A stretch of DNA of 64,000 bases, from positions 62,001 to 126,000 of the forward strand of contig NZ_JACHFK010000012.1 in assembly GCF_014201805.1 (NCBI RefSeq), given 5' to 3'. Positions within the stretch are counted from its first letter, which is position 1. Each line of letters starts with the position of its first letter. A program made the position numbers and the translations under genes. The notes under the pieces were generated by a model. The model had not been told where the DNA came from. It was given only the letters and a program-made list of their open reading frames with translations, and ran no database searches. Shown here piece after piece: positions 33,561 through 46,460 of this stretch. The DNA is from Deinococcus metalli (GTDB lineage Bacteria; Deinococcota; Deinococci; Deinococcales; Deinococcaceae).

Positions 33561-34424
33561 GTGGCCCGCCGCGTGCTTCCGCCCTCCCCGGCCCTGACGG
33601 GGCTGGTGCAGGTGTACTGGCTGCTGGTCGAGGACCATCCGCGCGCCGAGCAGCACGTGTTCCTGCCCGAGCACACCGCGCACCTGACCTTCCACGCGGG
33701 GCGCTCGTGGGCGCTCGGCCCCGGAGGGGTGCGGACGCCCCTGCCGCGGGCGACGCTGGACGGCCTGGTCGTCACGCCCGCGCACGTGCTCTCGGAGGGG
33801 CCGGTGCGGGCGCTGCGGGCGGAACTGTACCCGTGGGCGGCGCGGCAGCTGTTCGGCTGGAGCTACCCGGACGGGTCGCTGGACCTGCTCTCGGGCGCGG
33901 CGGGGCCGGACGCCGTGCCGGCGGCGCGCGGCATCATGGCGGCCCTGACCGCACATGACGACGACACGGCAGTGGGTCTGCTGGACAGCTGGCTGCGGCG
34001 CCGGCTGACCGCGCAGGGCCGCCCGCCCGGCGCCGGCGTGCAGGCGGCCGTGCAGCTCTACCACAGCGGCGGACAGCGCCGGGTGGGTGACCTGGCCGAT
34101 GACCTGGGCCTGAGCGCCCGCACGCTGGAGCGGCAGTTCGCCCAAGAGGTCGGGATCGGCGCGAAGACCCTGGCGCGCCTGATCCGCTTCGAGTCGGCGC
34201 ACAACGCCCTGTCGCACGACCCGCAGACCCCGCTGGCCGCCCTGGCCTACGACCTGGGCTTCGCCGACCAGGCCCACCTGACCCGCGAGTTCCGCGCCCT
34301 GGCGGGCCTGACCCCCGGCACCTACGCCACCCTGAGCGCCCGGCGGCCGCGCGACCCGGACCCGTCCTCCCAGGCCGACCCGCGCGTGGTGCTGCCCGCG
34401 TTGCCCGGCGAGGGCCGCCTGTAA
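33561..34424 (+). CDS. AraC-family transcriptional regulator, copy 1
   Basis: A 287-aa regulator. The N-terminal ~150 residues form a cupin-like sensor of the DUF6597 type ([35 protein letters not shown]). The C-terminal DNA-binding domain has two HTHs: [38 protein letters not shown] and [34 protein letters not shown] 33561 chosen over an ATG 13 codons upstream because the sensor domain starts here and CACAGT lies six bases before it. Paralogue of the gene at 35828, flanking an MFS transporter; its product may sense that pump's substrate. Confidence 0.88.
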   Translation: MARRVLPPSPALTGLVQVYWLLVEDHPRAEQHVFLPEHTAHLTFHAGRSWALGPGGVRTPLPRATLDGLVVTPAHVLSEGPVRALRAELYPWAARQLFGWSYPDGSLDLLSGAAGPDAVPAARGIMAALTAHDDDTAVGLLDSWLRRRLTAQGRPPGAGVQAAVQLYHSGGQRRVGDLADDLGLSARTLERQFAQEVGIGAKTLARLIRFESAHNALSHDPQTPLAALAYDLGFADQAHLTREFRALAGLTPGTYATLSARRPRDPDPSSQADPRVVLPALPGEGRL

Positions 34425-34436
34425 CGGCCCCGCGCT

Positions 34437-34452
34437 GTCGGTTTTCTTCAAG
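34437..34452 (-). promoter_or_regulatory. candidate AraC-regulator site, copy 2
   Basis: Reverse complement reads CTTGAAGAAAACCGAC, differing at one base from 33487-33502. It ends 21 bp before the MFS -10 box TAGCCT (34474-34479), an activator position. Confidence 0.55.
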
Positions 34453-34485
34453 CTGGCCGGCCCACGTCACGCCTAGCCTCTCAGC

Positions 34486-35721
34486 ATGACCGAGCCTGCC
34501 CCCCGGACCGCCCCGCCGCTCCTCTTCCTGCTGACCACCGCGTTCCTGTTCTCCATCGGGATGACGCTGGTGTTTCCCGTGCTGCCCTTCATCGTGATGC
34601 AGTACGTGCCGGACGTGCCCCGTCAGGCGGGCGTGATCGGCGCACTCACCGCCGTGTTCGCGCTGCTGTCGTTCTTCTCCGCACCCGTCATGGGCGCGCT
34701 CAGCGACGCCTACGGGCGCCGGCCAGTGCTGCTCGTCAGCCTGCTCGGCTCGGCGGTGGGCTACGTGCTGTTCGGCATCGGTGGCAGCCTGTGGATCCTG
34801 TTCCTGGGCCGCGCCATTGACGGCCTGACCGCGGGCGGCATGAGCGCCCTGTTCGGGTACATCGCCGACCACACCAGCCGGGAGGAACGCGGGAAGGTCT
34901 TCGGCCAGATCGGCGCGACCGTCGGCGCGGGCTTCATCATCGGCCCGGCCATCGGCGGCCTGCTGTCGCACCTCAGCCTGAGCGCCCCCATGTACGCCGC
35001 CGCCGCGGTGTGCGTGCTGAACACCGTGTGGGGCGCGCTCGCCATGCGCGAGACCCGCCCGGCCCGCAGTGAGCGCACGCCCTTTACCGCCGCGCACCTG
35101 AACCCGCTGCTACAGCTCCGCGGCGTCCTGGCATACCCCGTGATCCGCCGCCTCGTGACCGTCAGCGTGCTGTTCATCGTGCCCTTCTCCATCATGGGTG
35201 TCAGTAACGCGCTGCTCGCCCGCGACGTGCTCGGCTGGGGTCCGGGGCAGGTCAGCACGCTGTTCATCGTGGTGGGCGTGGCGGACATCATCGCGCAGGG
35301 CTTCTTGCTGCCGCACCTGATCCGGTGGCTGGGCGAACGCGGCGTCGCGCAGCTGGGCCTGGGCCTGGGCGCCACGGGGCTGGTGTGCCTCGCGCTGCTG
35401 CCCGTGCTGGCCGCCGCGCCGCTGGCGTACGTCGGCGTGCTGCTGTTCGCCACGGGCGAGGGCATCTTCAACGCCGCGCTGGGCACGCTGCTCTCCATCT
35501 CCGCGCCGGACGACGCGCAGGGCCGCGTGCAGGGCGGCTCGCAGGCGTTCGGGTCGCTGTCGCAGATCGCCGGGCCGCTGGCGGGCGGCGCGCTGTACTC
35601 CCGCTTGGGCCCCGGCGCCACGTACGCCGCCGGCGCCGCGATGGTGCTGGTCGCCCTGGCCGTACTGACGGGCAGCCGCACGCCCGCCACGCCGCACCAC
35701 GAGGTCGAGGCCGCGGGCTGA
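34486..35721 (+). CDS. MFS transporter, TetA-like efflux family
   Basis: A 411-aa protein with about 12 membrane segments. Motif A between segments 2 and 3 is [21 protein letters not shown], and [27 protein letters not shown] in segment 5 is the antiporter motif C region; the start [30 protein letters not shown] is typical of TetA/MdtG-like exporters. Drug or metabolite export by proton antiport is likely; the substrate is unknown. ATG lies six bases after TAGCCT. The flanking AraC genes and the site at 34437 suggest inducible expression. Confidence 0.9.
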   Translation: MTEPAPRTAPPLLFLLTTAFLFSIGMTLVFPVLPFIVMQYVPDVPRQAGVIGALTAVFALLSFFSAPVMGALSDAYGRRPVLLVSLLGSAVGYVLFGIGGSLWILFLGRAIDGLTAGGMSALFGYIADHTSREERGKVFGQIGATVGAGFIIGPAIGGLLSHLSLSAPMYAAAAVCVLNTVWGALAMRETRPARSERTPFTAAHLNPLLQLRGVLAYPVIRRLVTVSVLFIVPFSIMGVSNALLARDVLGWGPGQVSTLFIVVGVADIIAQGFLLPHLIRWLGERGVAQLGLGLGATGLVCLALLPVLAAAPLAYVGVLLFATGEGIFNAALGTLLSISAPDDAQGRVQGGSQAFGSLSQIAGPLAGGALYSRLGPGATYAAGAAMVLVALAVLTGSRTPATPHHEVEAAG

Positions 35722-35827
35722 CCGGACGACGAAGCGGGCCGGACCTCACCGTCCGGCGCGTCGCCGCGCTCCCCTCCCCGGCCGGATGGCGGATGTGCGG
35801 CGGGTCACCCGGATGCCACAGTGACGC

Positions 35828-36712
35828 ATGGCGTACCGCGAATTCCCCCCGGATGCCCGGCTGCGCGGGCTGGTGCGCACGTACTGGCAGGTCGAGGACT
35901 ACCACGACGTGGACCAGCAGGAACACCTGTTCATGCCGGAACGCACGGTGCGGGTCACGTTCTACGCCGGAGCGTCCTTCCAGACCTTCGAGCGCGGCGC
36001 CACGCCGCAGCGTATGCCGGACGCCACGCTGTACGGCCTGAGCCTCGCGCCGCAGCGGGTGGTGTCGGTGGGGCTCACGCGGGCGCTGGGCGCGGAACTG
36101 TACCCGTGGGGCGCGCGGCAGCTGCTGGACTGGGACGCCGGCGAGCGCGAGATCGACCTCAGCGTCCGTTTCCCGCAGGTCAGTGCAGAGATCTGCGCGC
36201 TGCTCGCCCTGAACGACTGGACCGGAGCGCGCGAGCGGCTGGACGCGTGGCTGCTGTCGCGGTGGACGTTGGGCGCCCGGGAGCCGGGCAAGGCCGTGCA
36301 CGCGGCGGCGCAGCTGTACCTCAGCCTGGGCACCGCCAGGATCGGTACGCTGGCCGACGAGCTGAACGTCAGCCCCCGGCAGCTCGAGCGGCAGTTCGTG
36401 CAGCAGGTGGGCGTGAACGCCAAGACGCTGGCCCGCCTGATCCGCTTCGAGGAAGTCCACAACCGCCTGTGGGGCCACCCGGATCAGCTCCTCACGGACC
36501 TCGCCTACGACCTGGGCTTCGCCGACCAGGCCCACCTGACGCGGGAATTTCGCGCGCTGAGCAGCATGACGCCGGGCGCCTTCGCCCGCATGACGGCCCG
36601 GCGCCGCGGCGAACGTGGCCCCGAGGCCGAGTGGACCATTCCCGACCCGACCGGCACGTTCTCGGACCTCATGGACCTGGGCGGCCCCGCCTCGACCCGT
36701 CTCACCGGGTGA
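35828..36712 (+). CDS. AraC-family transcriptional regulator, copy 2
   Basis: A 294-aa paralogue of the gene at 33561. Sensor region: MAYREFPPDARLRGLVRTYWQVEDY ... FMPERTVRVTFYAG ... ELYPWGARQLLDW. DNA-binding domain: [40 protein letters not shown] and [32 protein letters not shown]. The second HTH is nearly identical to copy 1 while the sensor has diverged, so the two may read similar sites in response to different ligands. No copy of the CTTGAAGAAAA site lies upstream of it. Confidence 0.88.
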   Translation: MAYREFPPDARLRGLVRTYWQVEDYHDVDQQEHLFMPERTVRVTFYAGASFQTFERGATPQRMPDATLYGLSLAPQRVVSVGLTRALGAELYPWGARQLLDWDAGEREIDLSVRFPQVSAEICALLALNDWTGARERLDAWLLSRWTLGAREPGKAVHAAAQLYLSLGTARIGTLADELNVSPRQLERQFVQQVGVNAKTLARLIRFEEVHNRLWGHPDQLLTDLAYDLGFADQAHLTREFRALSSMTPGAFARMTARRRGERGPEAEWTIPDPTGTFSDLMDLGGPASTRLTG

Positions 36713-36775
36713 CGGCGCGGCCTCACCGTGCCGCCCACGCAGTCGGCCGCCCCGGGCTTTGACACAATGCCGGTC

Positions 36776-37774
<999 letters not shown>

Positions 37775-37825
37775 AGCGGCCCGGCGCTCACCGCGCCGTC
37801 AGTGGGGCATGAAATACTCCGCCGT

Positions 37826-39223
<1,398 letters not shown>

Positions 39224-39244
39224 CCGGGCCAGCACACAGCAGTG

Positions 39245-39272
39245 AGGGGAGAGGCCGTGACGCCTCTCCCCT
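39245..39272. terminator. bidirectional hairpin between vanW-like gene and parB
   Basis: Perfect 11-bp stem AGGGGAGAGGC / GCCTCTCCCCT with loop CGTGAC, between convergent genes. No U-tract on either side. Confidence 0.65.
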
Positions 39273-39289
39273 GCCCTATGGGGACGGCG

Positions 39290-40109
39290 CTACTCCGCGC
39301 TGTAACCGAGCAGTTCGAGAATCCGGTCGAGTTCCTCACGGCTGGCATAATTCAGCTCCACGCGCCCCTTATCGGCCCCGATGATTTTCACGCGGGTGCC
39401 GGTGCGGCGGCTGAGGTCAAGCTCCACCTGCCGGTAGGCGCGGGGCGGGTTGACCTTCACGGGCTGGGGCGTCCGCGCCTCGCGCTTCAGGCCCTCGGAC
39501 TCGCGGACGTTCAGGCTCCGGGCACGGATCTGCTCCAGGGCCCACAGCCGGTCTCCCTCCGGCTGCGCCAGGATCGCGCGCGCGTGGCCGGCGCTGATCT
39601 CCCCGGCTTCGAGCGCACCGAGGGCCGGGGCCGGCAGGCTGAGCAGGCGTAGCGCGTTGGCGACGGTGCTGCGGCCCTTGCCGACCGCCTGCGCCACGCC
39701 CTCCTGGTTCAGGCCGTGGTCCAGCAGCGCCTGGTACGCGCGCGCTTCTTCCAGCGGCCCCAGGTCCTCACGCTGGAGGTTCTCAACGATTGCAATTTCC
39801 AGCGCGTCCCGATCTGCCAGGTCGCGGATGATGACCGGCAGCTCGGTGAGTCCAGCGAGCTGGCTGGCGCGCCAGCGGCGCTCGCCGGCCACGATCTCGA
39901 AGGCGTCGCCGCGCGGCCGCACGAGCAGCGGTTGCAGCACCCCCTTCTCGCGGATGCTCTGGGCGAGTTCGGCGAGCGCGCCGGACTCGAACACCTGACG
40001 GGGCTGGTACGCCGCCTGCACGATCCGGTCGATCTTCAGAGTCTGCACCTGGGGACCGGTCGCCTCGGCCGCCGGGCGCGCCAGCAGCGCGTCCAGGCCG
40101 CGCCCGAGA

Positions 40110-40126
<17 letters not shown>
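39290..40126 (-). CDS. parB: chromosome-partitioning protein ParB
   Basis: A 278-aa CTPase clamp that loads at parS and spreads. N-terminus [16 protein letters not shown] is the ParA-stimulating peptide; IRPRQ-like [34 protein letters not shown], then [12 protein letters not shown] (CTP-binding GERRxRA box) and [45 protein letters not shown]-terminal dimer domain ends [17 protein letters not shown] 40126 is supported by AGGAGGTG eight bases upstream; it overlaps the end of parA by 17 bp. Two parS-like sites lie 1.8 kb away within the operon. Confidence 0.96.
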
Positions 40127-40859
<733 letters not shown>

Positions 40860-40869
40860 GGAGTCACCG

Positions 40870-41607
40870 TCACTTCGCCCTCCAGAATAGCGGCTGCTGG
40901 GTCGGCACACCCTCGCGTCTGGGGTAGCGCGCCGGGGTGGCTCGCACCTTGCGCACCACCACCAGCGTCCGGGCGTCGCCCAGCACCGGCAGCAGGAACG
41001 GCGTCGCCTCCTCCACCTCGCCCCCGACCTCGGCCGCCGCGTTCGCCCCCGCGTCGAGTTCCTCCTCGGTAATGGCGCCCTTCTGCGCGACGAGCAGCCC
41101 GCCCTCGGCCAGCAGCGGCAACGCGAGTTCCATCAGGATCGGGAGGGCGGCCACCGCACGCACCACCACCCGGTCGTAGCGCTGCCGGTGCTCAGGACTG
41201 CGGCCCAGCGTCTCCGCGCGGCCCACCATCGGGTGGACGGTGTCGAGGCCCAGCGCCTGCGCCGTTGCGCGCACGAAGTCCACCTTCTTGCGGATCGAGT
41301 CGAGCGGCGTGATCCGCAGCTCCGGCCGCAGGATCGCCAGCGGCAACGACGGAAAGCCCGCACCGGTGCCGATGTCAACCACCCGCAGGTCACCATCCAG
41401 ATGACCGCCGTTCAAGCACGACGCCGAGTCCACGAAGTGCTTCAGGACGATGTCCTCCTCCGTTTTCAGCGCCGTGAGGTTCACGCGCTCGTTGCCTTCC
41501 TGCAACAGATCAAGAAGCCGAGCAAACAGCGCCATCTGATCGTCTGTGGCACCGAGTCGCAGCGCGTTCAGGCCGCGGCGCAGCAGGGCGCTTCCTTCCG
41601 GCGTCAC
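40870..41607 (-). CDS. rsmG: 16S rRNA (guanine-N7) methyltransferase RsmG
   Basis: A 245-aa SAM-dependent enzyme that methylates G527 of 16S rRNA (E. coli numbering). [12 protein letters not shown], motif [24 protein letters not shown], and [20 protein letters not shown] are typical; [31 protein letters not shown] follows. GTG 41607 overlaps the stop of the upstream LAGLIDADG-like ORF (GTGA). A classical neighbour of mnmG and parAB at bacterial origins. Confidence 0.96.
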   Translation of the reverse strand: MTPEGSALLRRGLNALRLGATDDQMALFARLLDLLQEGNERVNLTALKTEEDIVLKHFVDSASCLNGGHLDGDLRVVDIGTGAGFPSLPLAILRPELRITPLDSIRKKVDFVRATAQALGLDTVHPMVGRAETLGRSPEHRQRYDRVVVRAVAALPILMELALPLLAEGGLLVAQKGAITEEELDAGANAAAEVGGEVEEATPFLLPVLGDARTLVVVRKVRATPARYPRREGVPTQQPLFWRAK

Positions 41608-41924
41608 AGGTGGTACCGCGCCTTCATGTCGCTATAGCGCTCGTAGGCGTGGGTGTCAATCTCGGCCAGCGGCAGGGCGTCCAGCAGTGGCACCACCGTG
41701 TCGCGCAGCAGCGGGCCGCGCACCATCCACTGGTAGTACGACCGGCCACCGTGCTGATACGGCCCGTACAGTTTCGAGCCCGGCACCAGATCGACGAGTC
41801 GGTGGAACAGCGCTTCATGCCGCGTGTGCATCCGCACCGTGATCTGCGGCTGCTTGCCGTCGCCGCCGAAATGGCCCTCACCGATCAGGATGCCCACCAG
41901 CAGGCCCGTCTCGAATGCCTCCAT
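41604..41924 (-). CDS. small LAGLIDADG-endonuclease-like protein inside the mnmG-rsmG operon
   Basis: A 106-aa protein. [19 protein letters not shown] resembles a LAGLIDADG helix with its acidic residue (GEG), followed by a beta-rich part [59 protein letters not shown], as in short free-standing homing-endonuclease-like proteins. It has no intron or intein around it. ATG 41924 has a perfect AGGAGGGAG upstream, and its stop overlaps the rsmG start, so it is a stable operon member. It may have lost nuclease activity and become a DNA- or RNA-binding protein; role unknown. Confidence 0.7.
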   Translation of the reverse strand: MEAFETGLLVGILIGEGHFGGDGKQPQITVRMHTRHEALFHRLVDLVPGSKLYGPYQHGGRSYYQWMVRGPLLRDTVVPLLDALPLAEIDTHAYERYSDMKARYHL

Positions 41925-41933
41925 ACTCCCTCC

Positions 41934-42016
41934 TGTTTCACCGTCAAGTTTCCCGTGAAACATGCGGAGCGTCAAGACGCGAGCTGTTGTTTCACCGTCA
42001 CGTTTCCCGTGAAACA
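41934..42016. promoter_or_regulatory. two composite parS-like centromere sites
   Basis: A 29-bp unit occurs at 41934-41962 and 41988-42016, differing at one base. Each holds a half site TGTTTCAC (41934-41941; 41988-41995) and, five bases later, a near-complete parS: AGTTTCCCGTGAAACA (41947-41962) and CGTTTCCCGTGAAACA (42001-42016), versus the bacterial consensus TGTTTCACGTGAAACA. The second overlaps the last codons of mnmG. ParB encoded 1.8 kb away is the expected ligand. Confidence 0.85.
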
Positions 42017-43803
42017 CCGTGACGCTTCAGGTGCACCAGCAGCGCACTGATGTCGGCGTGACGCACGCCGGACAGCCGCGACGCCTGCGCCAGCGTGGCA
42101 GGGGCATGACGAGTCAGCTTCTCGCGCCCCTCGTTGGACAACCCCTCGACGGCGGCGTAGGCCACGTCCGCGAGCGACAGCTGCTGTGCGCGCTGTTCCG
42201 CCGCGACCTGCCCCTCGGCACGCTGGATGTAGCCCTCGTACTTGACGCGGATCTGCACGGCATCGCGCTCGGTTCCGCTGAGGGATGGCAGGGTGGCGCC
42301 CATCGCCTCAACATCATCCAGGCCGAACTCGGGACGGCGCAGCCATGCGTCGGCGGTTTGCCCGTTCAGACGCTGCGACCTGAGGGCACTGATCGCGGCC
42401 CCGACGCGCCCGTACTTCTCCTCGACGCGGCTGAGTTCGTGCCGGTCGATCAGCCCCAGGGCGTGGCCTGCCGCCGCCAGCCGCTCGTCCGCGTTATCCT
42501 GGCGGCACAGCAGGCGGTGTTCCACACGGCTCGTCATCATGCGGTAAGGCTCGTCGCTGCCCTTGAACACCAGATCGTCCAGCATCACGCCCAGGTAGCC
42601 GCTCTCACGCTCAAAGGCGTGCGGTGCCAGACCGAGCGCGCGGCGAGCCGCAGACAGCCCGGCCACCAGGCCCTGGGCCGCCGCCTCCTCGTAGCCGCTG
42701 GTGCCGTTGAGCTGGCCGGCCGTGAACACGCCGGGCAGGAAGCGGGACTCGAGCTGGAGCGTCAACTCGGTCGAGTCCACCACGTCGTATTCCACGGCAT
42801 ATGCGTAGCGCTGGATCACGGCCGACTCGAAGCCCGGCAGCGTCCGGACGAGCACGTCCTGCAGGTTCGGGGGCAGTGAAGAGCTGAATCCCTGGAGGTA
42901 GACCTCGCTGGTCTGCACTCCATCGGGTTCCACGAACAGCAAGTGCCGATCGTGATGGGCGAAGCGCACGACCTTGTCCTCGATGCTCGGGCAGTAGCGC
43001 GGGCCACGGCCATCGATGTCACCGGCGTACATGGGCGACTCGTGCAGGTTCTCCTGGATCAGCGCATGCGTCCGAGCGGTCGTATGTGTCTGCCATGTGG
43101 GGGACTCGGTCGCACGTGGCGACGGAGATCCGGTAAATCCGCTGGGCCGCGGGTCGGCCGGGATTTCCAGCAGGGACGCGAAGTCGACCGAATCGGCGCG
43201 CACCCGGGGCGGCGTGCCAGTCTTGTACCGCTTCAGGATATGGCCGCCGGCCGCCAGGGGCGACGAGAGGAACCGCGACGGCGGCTCGCCCTGCCGCCCC
43301 TCGGGCCGGGAGTGGCGGCCATACCACGTCACGCCGCGCATGAATGTCCCGGCGGCGACCACCACGCTGCGCGCGTGGAAGCGCCGGCCGTCGGACGTCA
43401 CGACGAACCACCCGCCGCGGTCGTCCGGTTCCAGATCGGCCGCCTCGCCGCGCAGCACGTCCAGCGCCGGGTGCCCCAGGATCACGTCCTGCGCGTGTTC
43501 CGCGTAGGCGTCGCGCTCGTTCTGCACGCGCAGTGACTGCACCGCCGGACCCTTACTGGCGTTCAGCATTCGGGTGTGGATGGCCGTGGCGTCCGCCAAT
43601 CGGCCCATCAGGCCGCCCAGGGCCTGGATCTCGAAGACGAGCTGACTCTTGCCCGGCCCGCCGACCGCCGGGTTACACGGCATGCGGCCGATGGTGGCCG
43701 GATTGCCGATCAGCAGGGCCGTGCGGCACAGCTTGGCGGCCGTCCATGCCGCCTCCAGGCCCGCGTGCCCGCCACCAATTACCAGGACGTCCCAGTCGCT
43801 CAT
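41998..43803 (-). CDS. mnmG: tRNA uridine-5-carboxymethylaminomethyl modification enzyme MnmG (GidA)
   Basis: A 601-aa FAD enzyme that, with MnmE, modifies U34 of several tRNAs. Signatures: [21 protein letters not shown] (FAD motif), [56 protein letters not shown], and the C-terminal [11 protein letters not shown] ... [25 protein letters not shown] 43803 (MSDWDVL) is the family start; a longer frame is not. The last codons lie within a parS-like site. First gene of mnmG-orf106[12 protein letters not shown]. Confidence 0.96.
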   Translation of the reverse strand: MSDWDVLVIGGGHAGLEAAWTAAKLCRTALLIGNPATIGRMPCNPAVGGPGKSQLVFEIQALGGLMGRLADATAIHTRMLNASKGPAVQSLRVQNERDAYAEHAQDVILGHPALDVLRGEAADLEPDDRGGWFVVTSDGRRFHARSVVVAAGTFMRGVTWYGRHSRPEGRQGEPPSRFLSSPLAAGGHILKRYKTGTPPRVRADSVDFASLLEIPADPRPSGFTGSPSPRATESPTWQTHTTARTHALIQENLHESPMYAGDIDGRGPRYCPSIEDKVVRFAHHDRHLLFVEPDGVQTSEVYLQGFSSSLPPNLQDVLVRTLPGFESAVIQRYAYAVEYDVVDSTELTLQLESRFLPGVFTAGQLNGTSGYEEAAAQGLVAGLSAARRALGLAPHAFERESGYLGVMLDDLVFKGSDEPYRMMTSRVEHRLLCRQDNADERLAAAGHALGLIDRHELSRVEEKYGRVGAAISALRSQRLNGQTADAWLRRPEFGLDDVEAMGATLPSLSGTERDAVQIRVKYEGYIQRAEGQVAAEQRAQQLSLADVAYAAVEGLSNEGREKLTRHAPATLAQASRLSGVRHADISALLVHLKRHGVSRET

Positions 43804-43950
43804 CTCAACCGGGCAGTGTAGGGCCTCTGGACATCGGAAAGGGTGACCTGCGCCGCTGCTGAACGGAGTGCAGCGCCAGGCTAGGCTGCCCACGCCCATG
43901 TCCACAGATGGCGGACGGCCACCGTACCCATGCGCTCATGCCCCTGCGGC

Positions 43951-43971
43951 TAGAATGCCAAACAAGTGTTT
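43951..43971 (+). promoter_or_regulatory. promoter and short palindrome upstream of the E1-alpha gene
   Basis: TAGAAT (43951-43956) is a plausible -10, giving a start near 43963. Over that start lies the palindrome AAACAAGTGTTT (43960-43971; arms AAACA/TGTTT), a candidate repressor site. No clear -35. Confidence 0.4.
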
Positions 43972-44027
43972 TCTAGACAGATTGGTTCCGGCGGCCGCGC
44001 CGCCGTGCCTGGAGGAGGCTCCTGCCC

Positions 44028-45137
44028 GTGATCGATCCCCATACCCCTGATCCCATCCAGTACGTCGGTGAGGACGGGACGCCCGTTTTGGCCCTACCAG
44101 AGCGGTTTACACCCGCGCTGCTGCGGGAACTGCACCGCGACATGCTGCGCGCCCGCGAGTTCGACCGCAAACTCATCACGCTGCTGCGCCAGGGCCGCAC
44201 CACCTTCTATGCCCAGTCGAGCGGCATGGAGGCCACGCAGGTGGGGCTGGCGCGCTCGCTGCGGGCCGGGCACGACTGGGTGTGGCCGTACTACCGCGAC
44301 CACACCCTCGCGCTGTCGATGGGCGTGCCGATGTACGAACTCATCAGCCAGTGCCTGGGCACGAACTCCGATCCCTGCCGCGGCCGCCAGATGCCGCACC
44401 ACTTCGCGTCGGCGGCACTGAAATTCGTGTCGATCAGTTCCAGCATCGCGTCGCAGGTGCCGCCTGCGGCCGGGAGCGCCATGGCGCAGAAGTACCTCGG
44501 CACCGACGAGATCACGGTGTGCACCTTCGGGGACGGCGCCACCAGCGAGGGCGACTGGCACGCCGGCATGAACATGGCGGGCGCGAACCAGGCCCCGTGC
44601 CTGTTCGTGTGCGAGAACAACCAGTGGGCGATCAGCACCGGCGTGCGCCAGCAGACGGCCAGCGCCACCATCCACATCAAGGCGCAGGCCTACGGCATGC
44701 CCGGGTACTACGTGGACGGCAACGACATCGTGGCCGTGATGGAGGTCTGCGCGCACGCCGCCGAGCGCGTGCGCCGGGGAGACGGGCCGGCGCTGGTCGA
44801 GTGCCTCACGTACCGCGTGGGCTCGCACAGCAACGCGGACGCCGACGCGGAAAAGCAGTACCGCACCCGCGAAGAGGTGGGCGTGTGGCTGGCACGCGAT
44901 CCGATCCTGCGGCTCGAGAAGCTGCTGGAGCACCTGGGCGAGCCCGTGAGCCCCGAGGAGCGCGCCGCCCTGATCGCACAGACGCACCGGGAGGTCGATC
45001 AGGACGTGCTGCGCGCCGAGGCGACCGGCCAGCCAGACTGGCGGATCATCTTCGAGGACGTGTATGCGGACCTGCCGTCGCACCTGCGCGACCAGGCGGC
45101 GGCGCTGCGGGCCGAGCAGGAGGGAGCGCGCGCATGA
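44028..45137 (+). CDS. 2-oxo acid dehydrogenase E1 component, alpha subunit (branched-chain type)
   Basis: A 369-aa ThDP enzyme subunit that decarboxylates 2-oxo acids, most likely the branched-chain ones. ThDP motif: [38 protein letters not shown] (GDG ... NN). [21 protein letters not shown] and [19 protein letters not shown] (phosphorylation-loop region) are branched-chain E1-alpha features. GTG 44028 has GGAGGAGG nine bases upstream. ATGA overlap with the beta subunit gene ensures equal production for the alpha2-beta2 E1. Confidence 0.93.
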   Translation: MIDPHTPDPIQYVGEDGTPVLALPERFTPALLRELHRDMLRAREFDRKLITLLRQGRTTFYAQSSGMEATQVGLARSLRAGHDWVWPYYRDHTLALSMGVPMYELISQCLGTNSDPCRGRQMPHHFASAALKFVSISSSIASQVPPAAGSAMAQKYLGTDEITVCTFGDGATSEGDWHAGMNMAGANQAPCLFVCENNQWAISTGVRQQTASATIHIKAQAYGMPGYYVDGNDIVAVMEVCAHAAERVRRGDGPALVECLTYRVGSHSNADADAEKQYRTREEVGVWLARDPILRLEKLLEHLGEPVSPEERAALIAQTHREVDQDVLRAEATGQPDWRIIFEDVYADLPSHLRDQAAALRAEQEGARA

Positions 45138-46153
45138 CGGCCACCCAGGAGAAGGCGACCCCGACCCCGGTGGGTGAGACGCGCACCATCAACCTCATCC
45201 AGGCGATCACCGAGGCGCTCGCCGAGGAGCTGGACCGCGACCACCGGGTGGTGCTGTTCGGCGAGGACGTCGGGGCGCGCGGCGGCGTGTTCATGGCGAC
45301 GGCGGGCCTGCAGGCGCGCTTCGGCCGGGAGCGCGTGTTCGACACCCCGCTCTCCGAGGCGAGCATTGTCGGGGCGGCGGTGGGCATGGCCGCGCGGGGC
45401 CTGCGGCCGGTCGCGGAGATCCAGTTCGCGGACTACATGGGGCCGGGCTTCGACCAGATCATCAGCCAGGCGGCCAAGCTGCGCTACCGCAGCGGCGGGC
45501 AGTTCACGTGCCCGCTGGTGATCCGCACGCCGTCGGGCGGCGGCGTCAAGGGCGGGCACCACCACAGCCAGAGCCCCGAGGCGTACTACACGCACACGCC
45601 CGGCCTGAAGGTCGTGATGCCCAGCACGCCCTACGACGCCAAGGGGCTGCTGAAGGCGGCGATCCGCGGCGAGGACCCCGTCATCTACTTCGAGCCCAAG
45701 CGCCTGTACCGCGCGTCCAAGGGCGAGGTGCCCACGCACGACTACACGGTGCGGATCGGTGAGGCCGCCGTACGCCGCGAGGGCACCGACCTGAGCCTGA
45801 TCGGCTACGGGGGCGTGATGCCGGACGTGGAACGCGCCGCCGAGGCCCTGGGCGCCGAGGGCGTGAGCGCCGAGGTGATCGACCTGCGCTCGCTGGTGCC
45901 GTGGGATCAGGACGCTGTGGTGCGCTCGGTACAGAAGACCGGCCGGGCGGTGCTCGTGAGCGAGGCGCCGCGCATCGGCAACTTCATGGGCGAGGTCGCC
46001 TACGTGATCCAGGAGCGGGCCTTCGACTCGCTGCTGGCGCCGGTGGGACAGGTGGCGGGCTTCGACACGCCGTATCCGTATGTGCAGGACCGCGTGTACC
46101 TGCCCGGCCCGAACCGCATCCTGGCCGCGTGCGTGCGGGCGCTGAACCACTGA
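45134..46153 (+). CDS. 2-oxo acid dehydrogenase E1 component, beta subunit
   Basis: A 339-aa transketolase-like subunit: [68 protein letters not shown], the acceptor-site [39 protein letters not shown], and C-terminal [16 protein letters not shown] ... [23 protein letters not shown]. Forms the E1 heterotetramer with the preceding gene product. Length normal. Its stop overlaps the ATG of the next small gene (TGATG). Confidence 0.94.
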   Translation: MTATQEKATPTPVGETRTINLIQAITEALAEELDRDHRVVLFGEDVGARGGVFMATAGLQARFGRERVFDTPLSEASIVGAAVGMAARGLRPVAEIQFADYMGPGFDQIISQAAKLRYRSGGQFTCPLVIRTPSGGGVKGGHHHSQSPEAYYTHTPGLKVVMPSTPYDAKGLLKAAIRGEDPVIYFEPKRLYRASKGEVPTHDYTVRIGEAAVRREGTDLSLIGYGGVMPDVERAAEALGAEGVSAEVIDLRSLVPWDQDAVVRSVQKTGRAVLVSEAPRIGNFMGEVAYVIQERAFDSLLAPVGQVAGFDTPYPYVQDRVYLPGPNRILAACVRALNH

Positions 46154-46434
46154 TGCGCCCGCCGGCCAAGCGCGGGAGCAGGGGAGGGGAGAGGCCGCCC
46201 GTGAAACTCGACGTCTCCCGCGCCGTGCTGGGCCCGGTGGGGCTGGCCATCGGCTTCGCGCTGTACGCGGGGGCGGGGCGGGTGGACGAACCGTGGCGGA
46301 GCGTGCTGGTCGGCGCCATGTTCGCCCTGCTGGGCGGCGCGGCGTTCGCGTACGCGCGCGGGGAACGCTGGATCCAGGGCCTGGGGATCGTGCTGATCGC
46401 CTACGGCCTGCTGCGCGCCACCGTGCTGCGCTGA
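46153..46434 (+). CDS. small membrane protein between E1-beta and E2 genes
   Basis: A 93-aa protein with three hydrophobic stretches (VLGPVGLAIGFALYAGA; SVLVGAMFALLGGAAFAYA; GLGIVLIAYGLLRATVL). ATG 46153 overlaps the E1-beta stop; GTG 46201 with GGGGAGAGG seven bases before it is an alternative that gives 77 aa and removes an Arg/Pro-rich start. It has no known part in the dehydrogenase complex; its place in the operon is odd. Confidence 0.6.
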   Translation: MRPPAKRGSRGGERPPVKLDVSRAVLGPVGLAIGFALYAGAGRVDEPWRSVLVGAMFALLGGAAFAYARGERWIQGLGIVLIAYGLLRATVLR

Positions 46435-46460
46435 AACGACTTACCTTGGGGGTCACCGAC

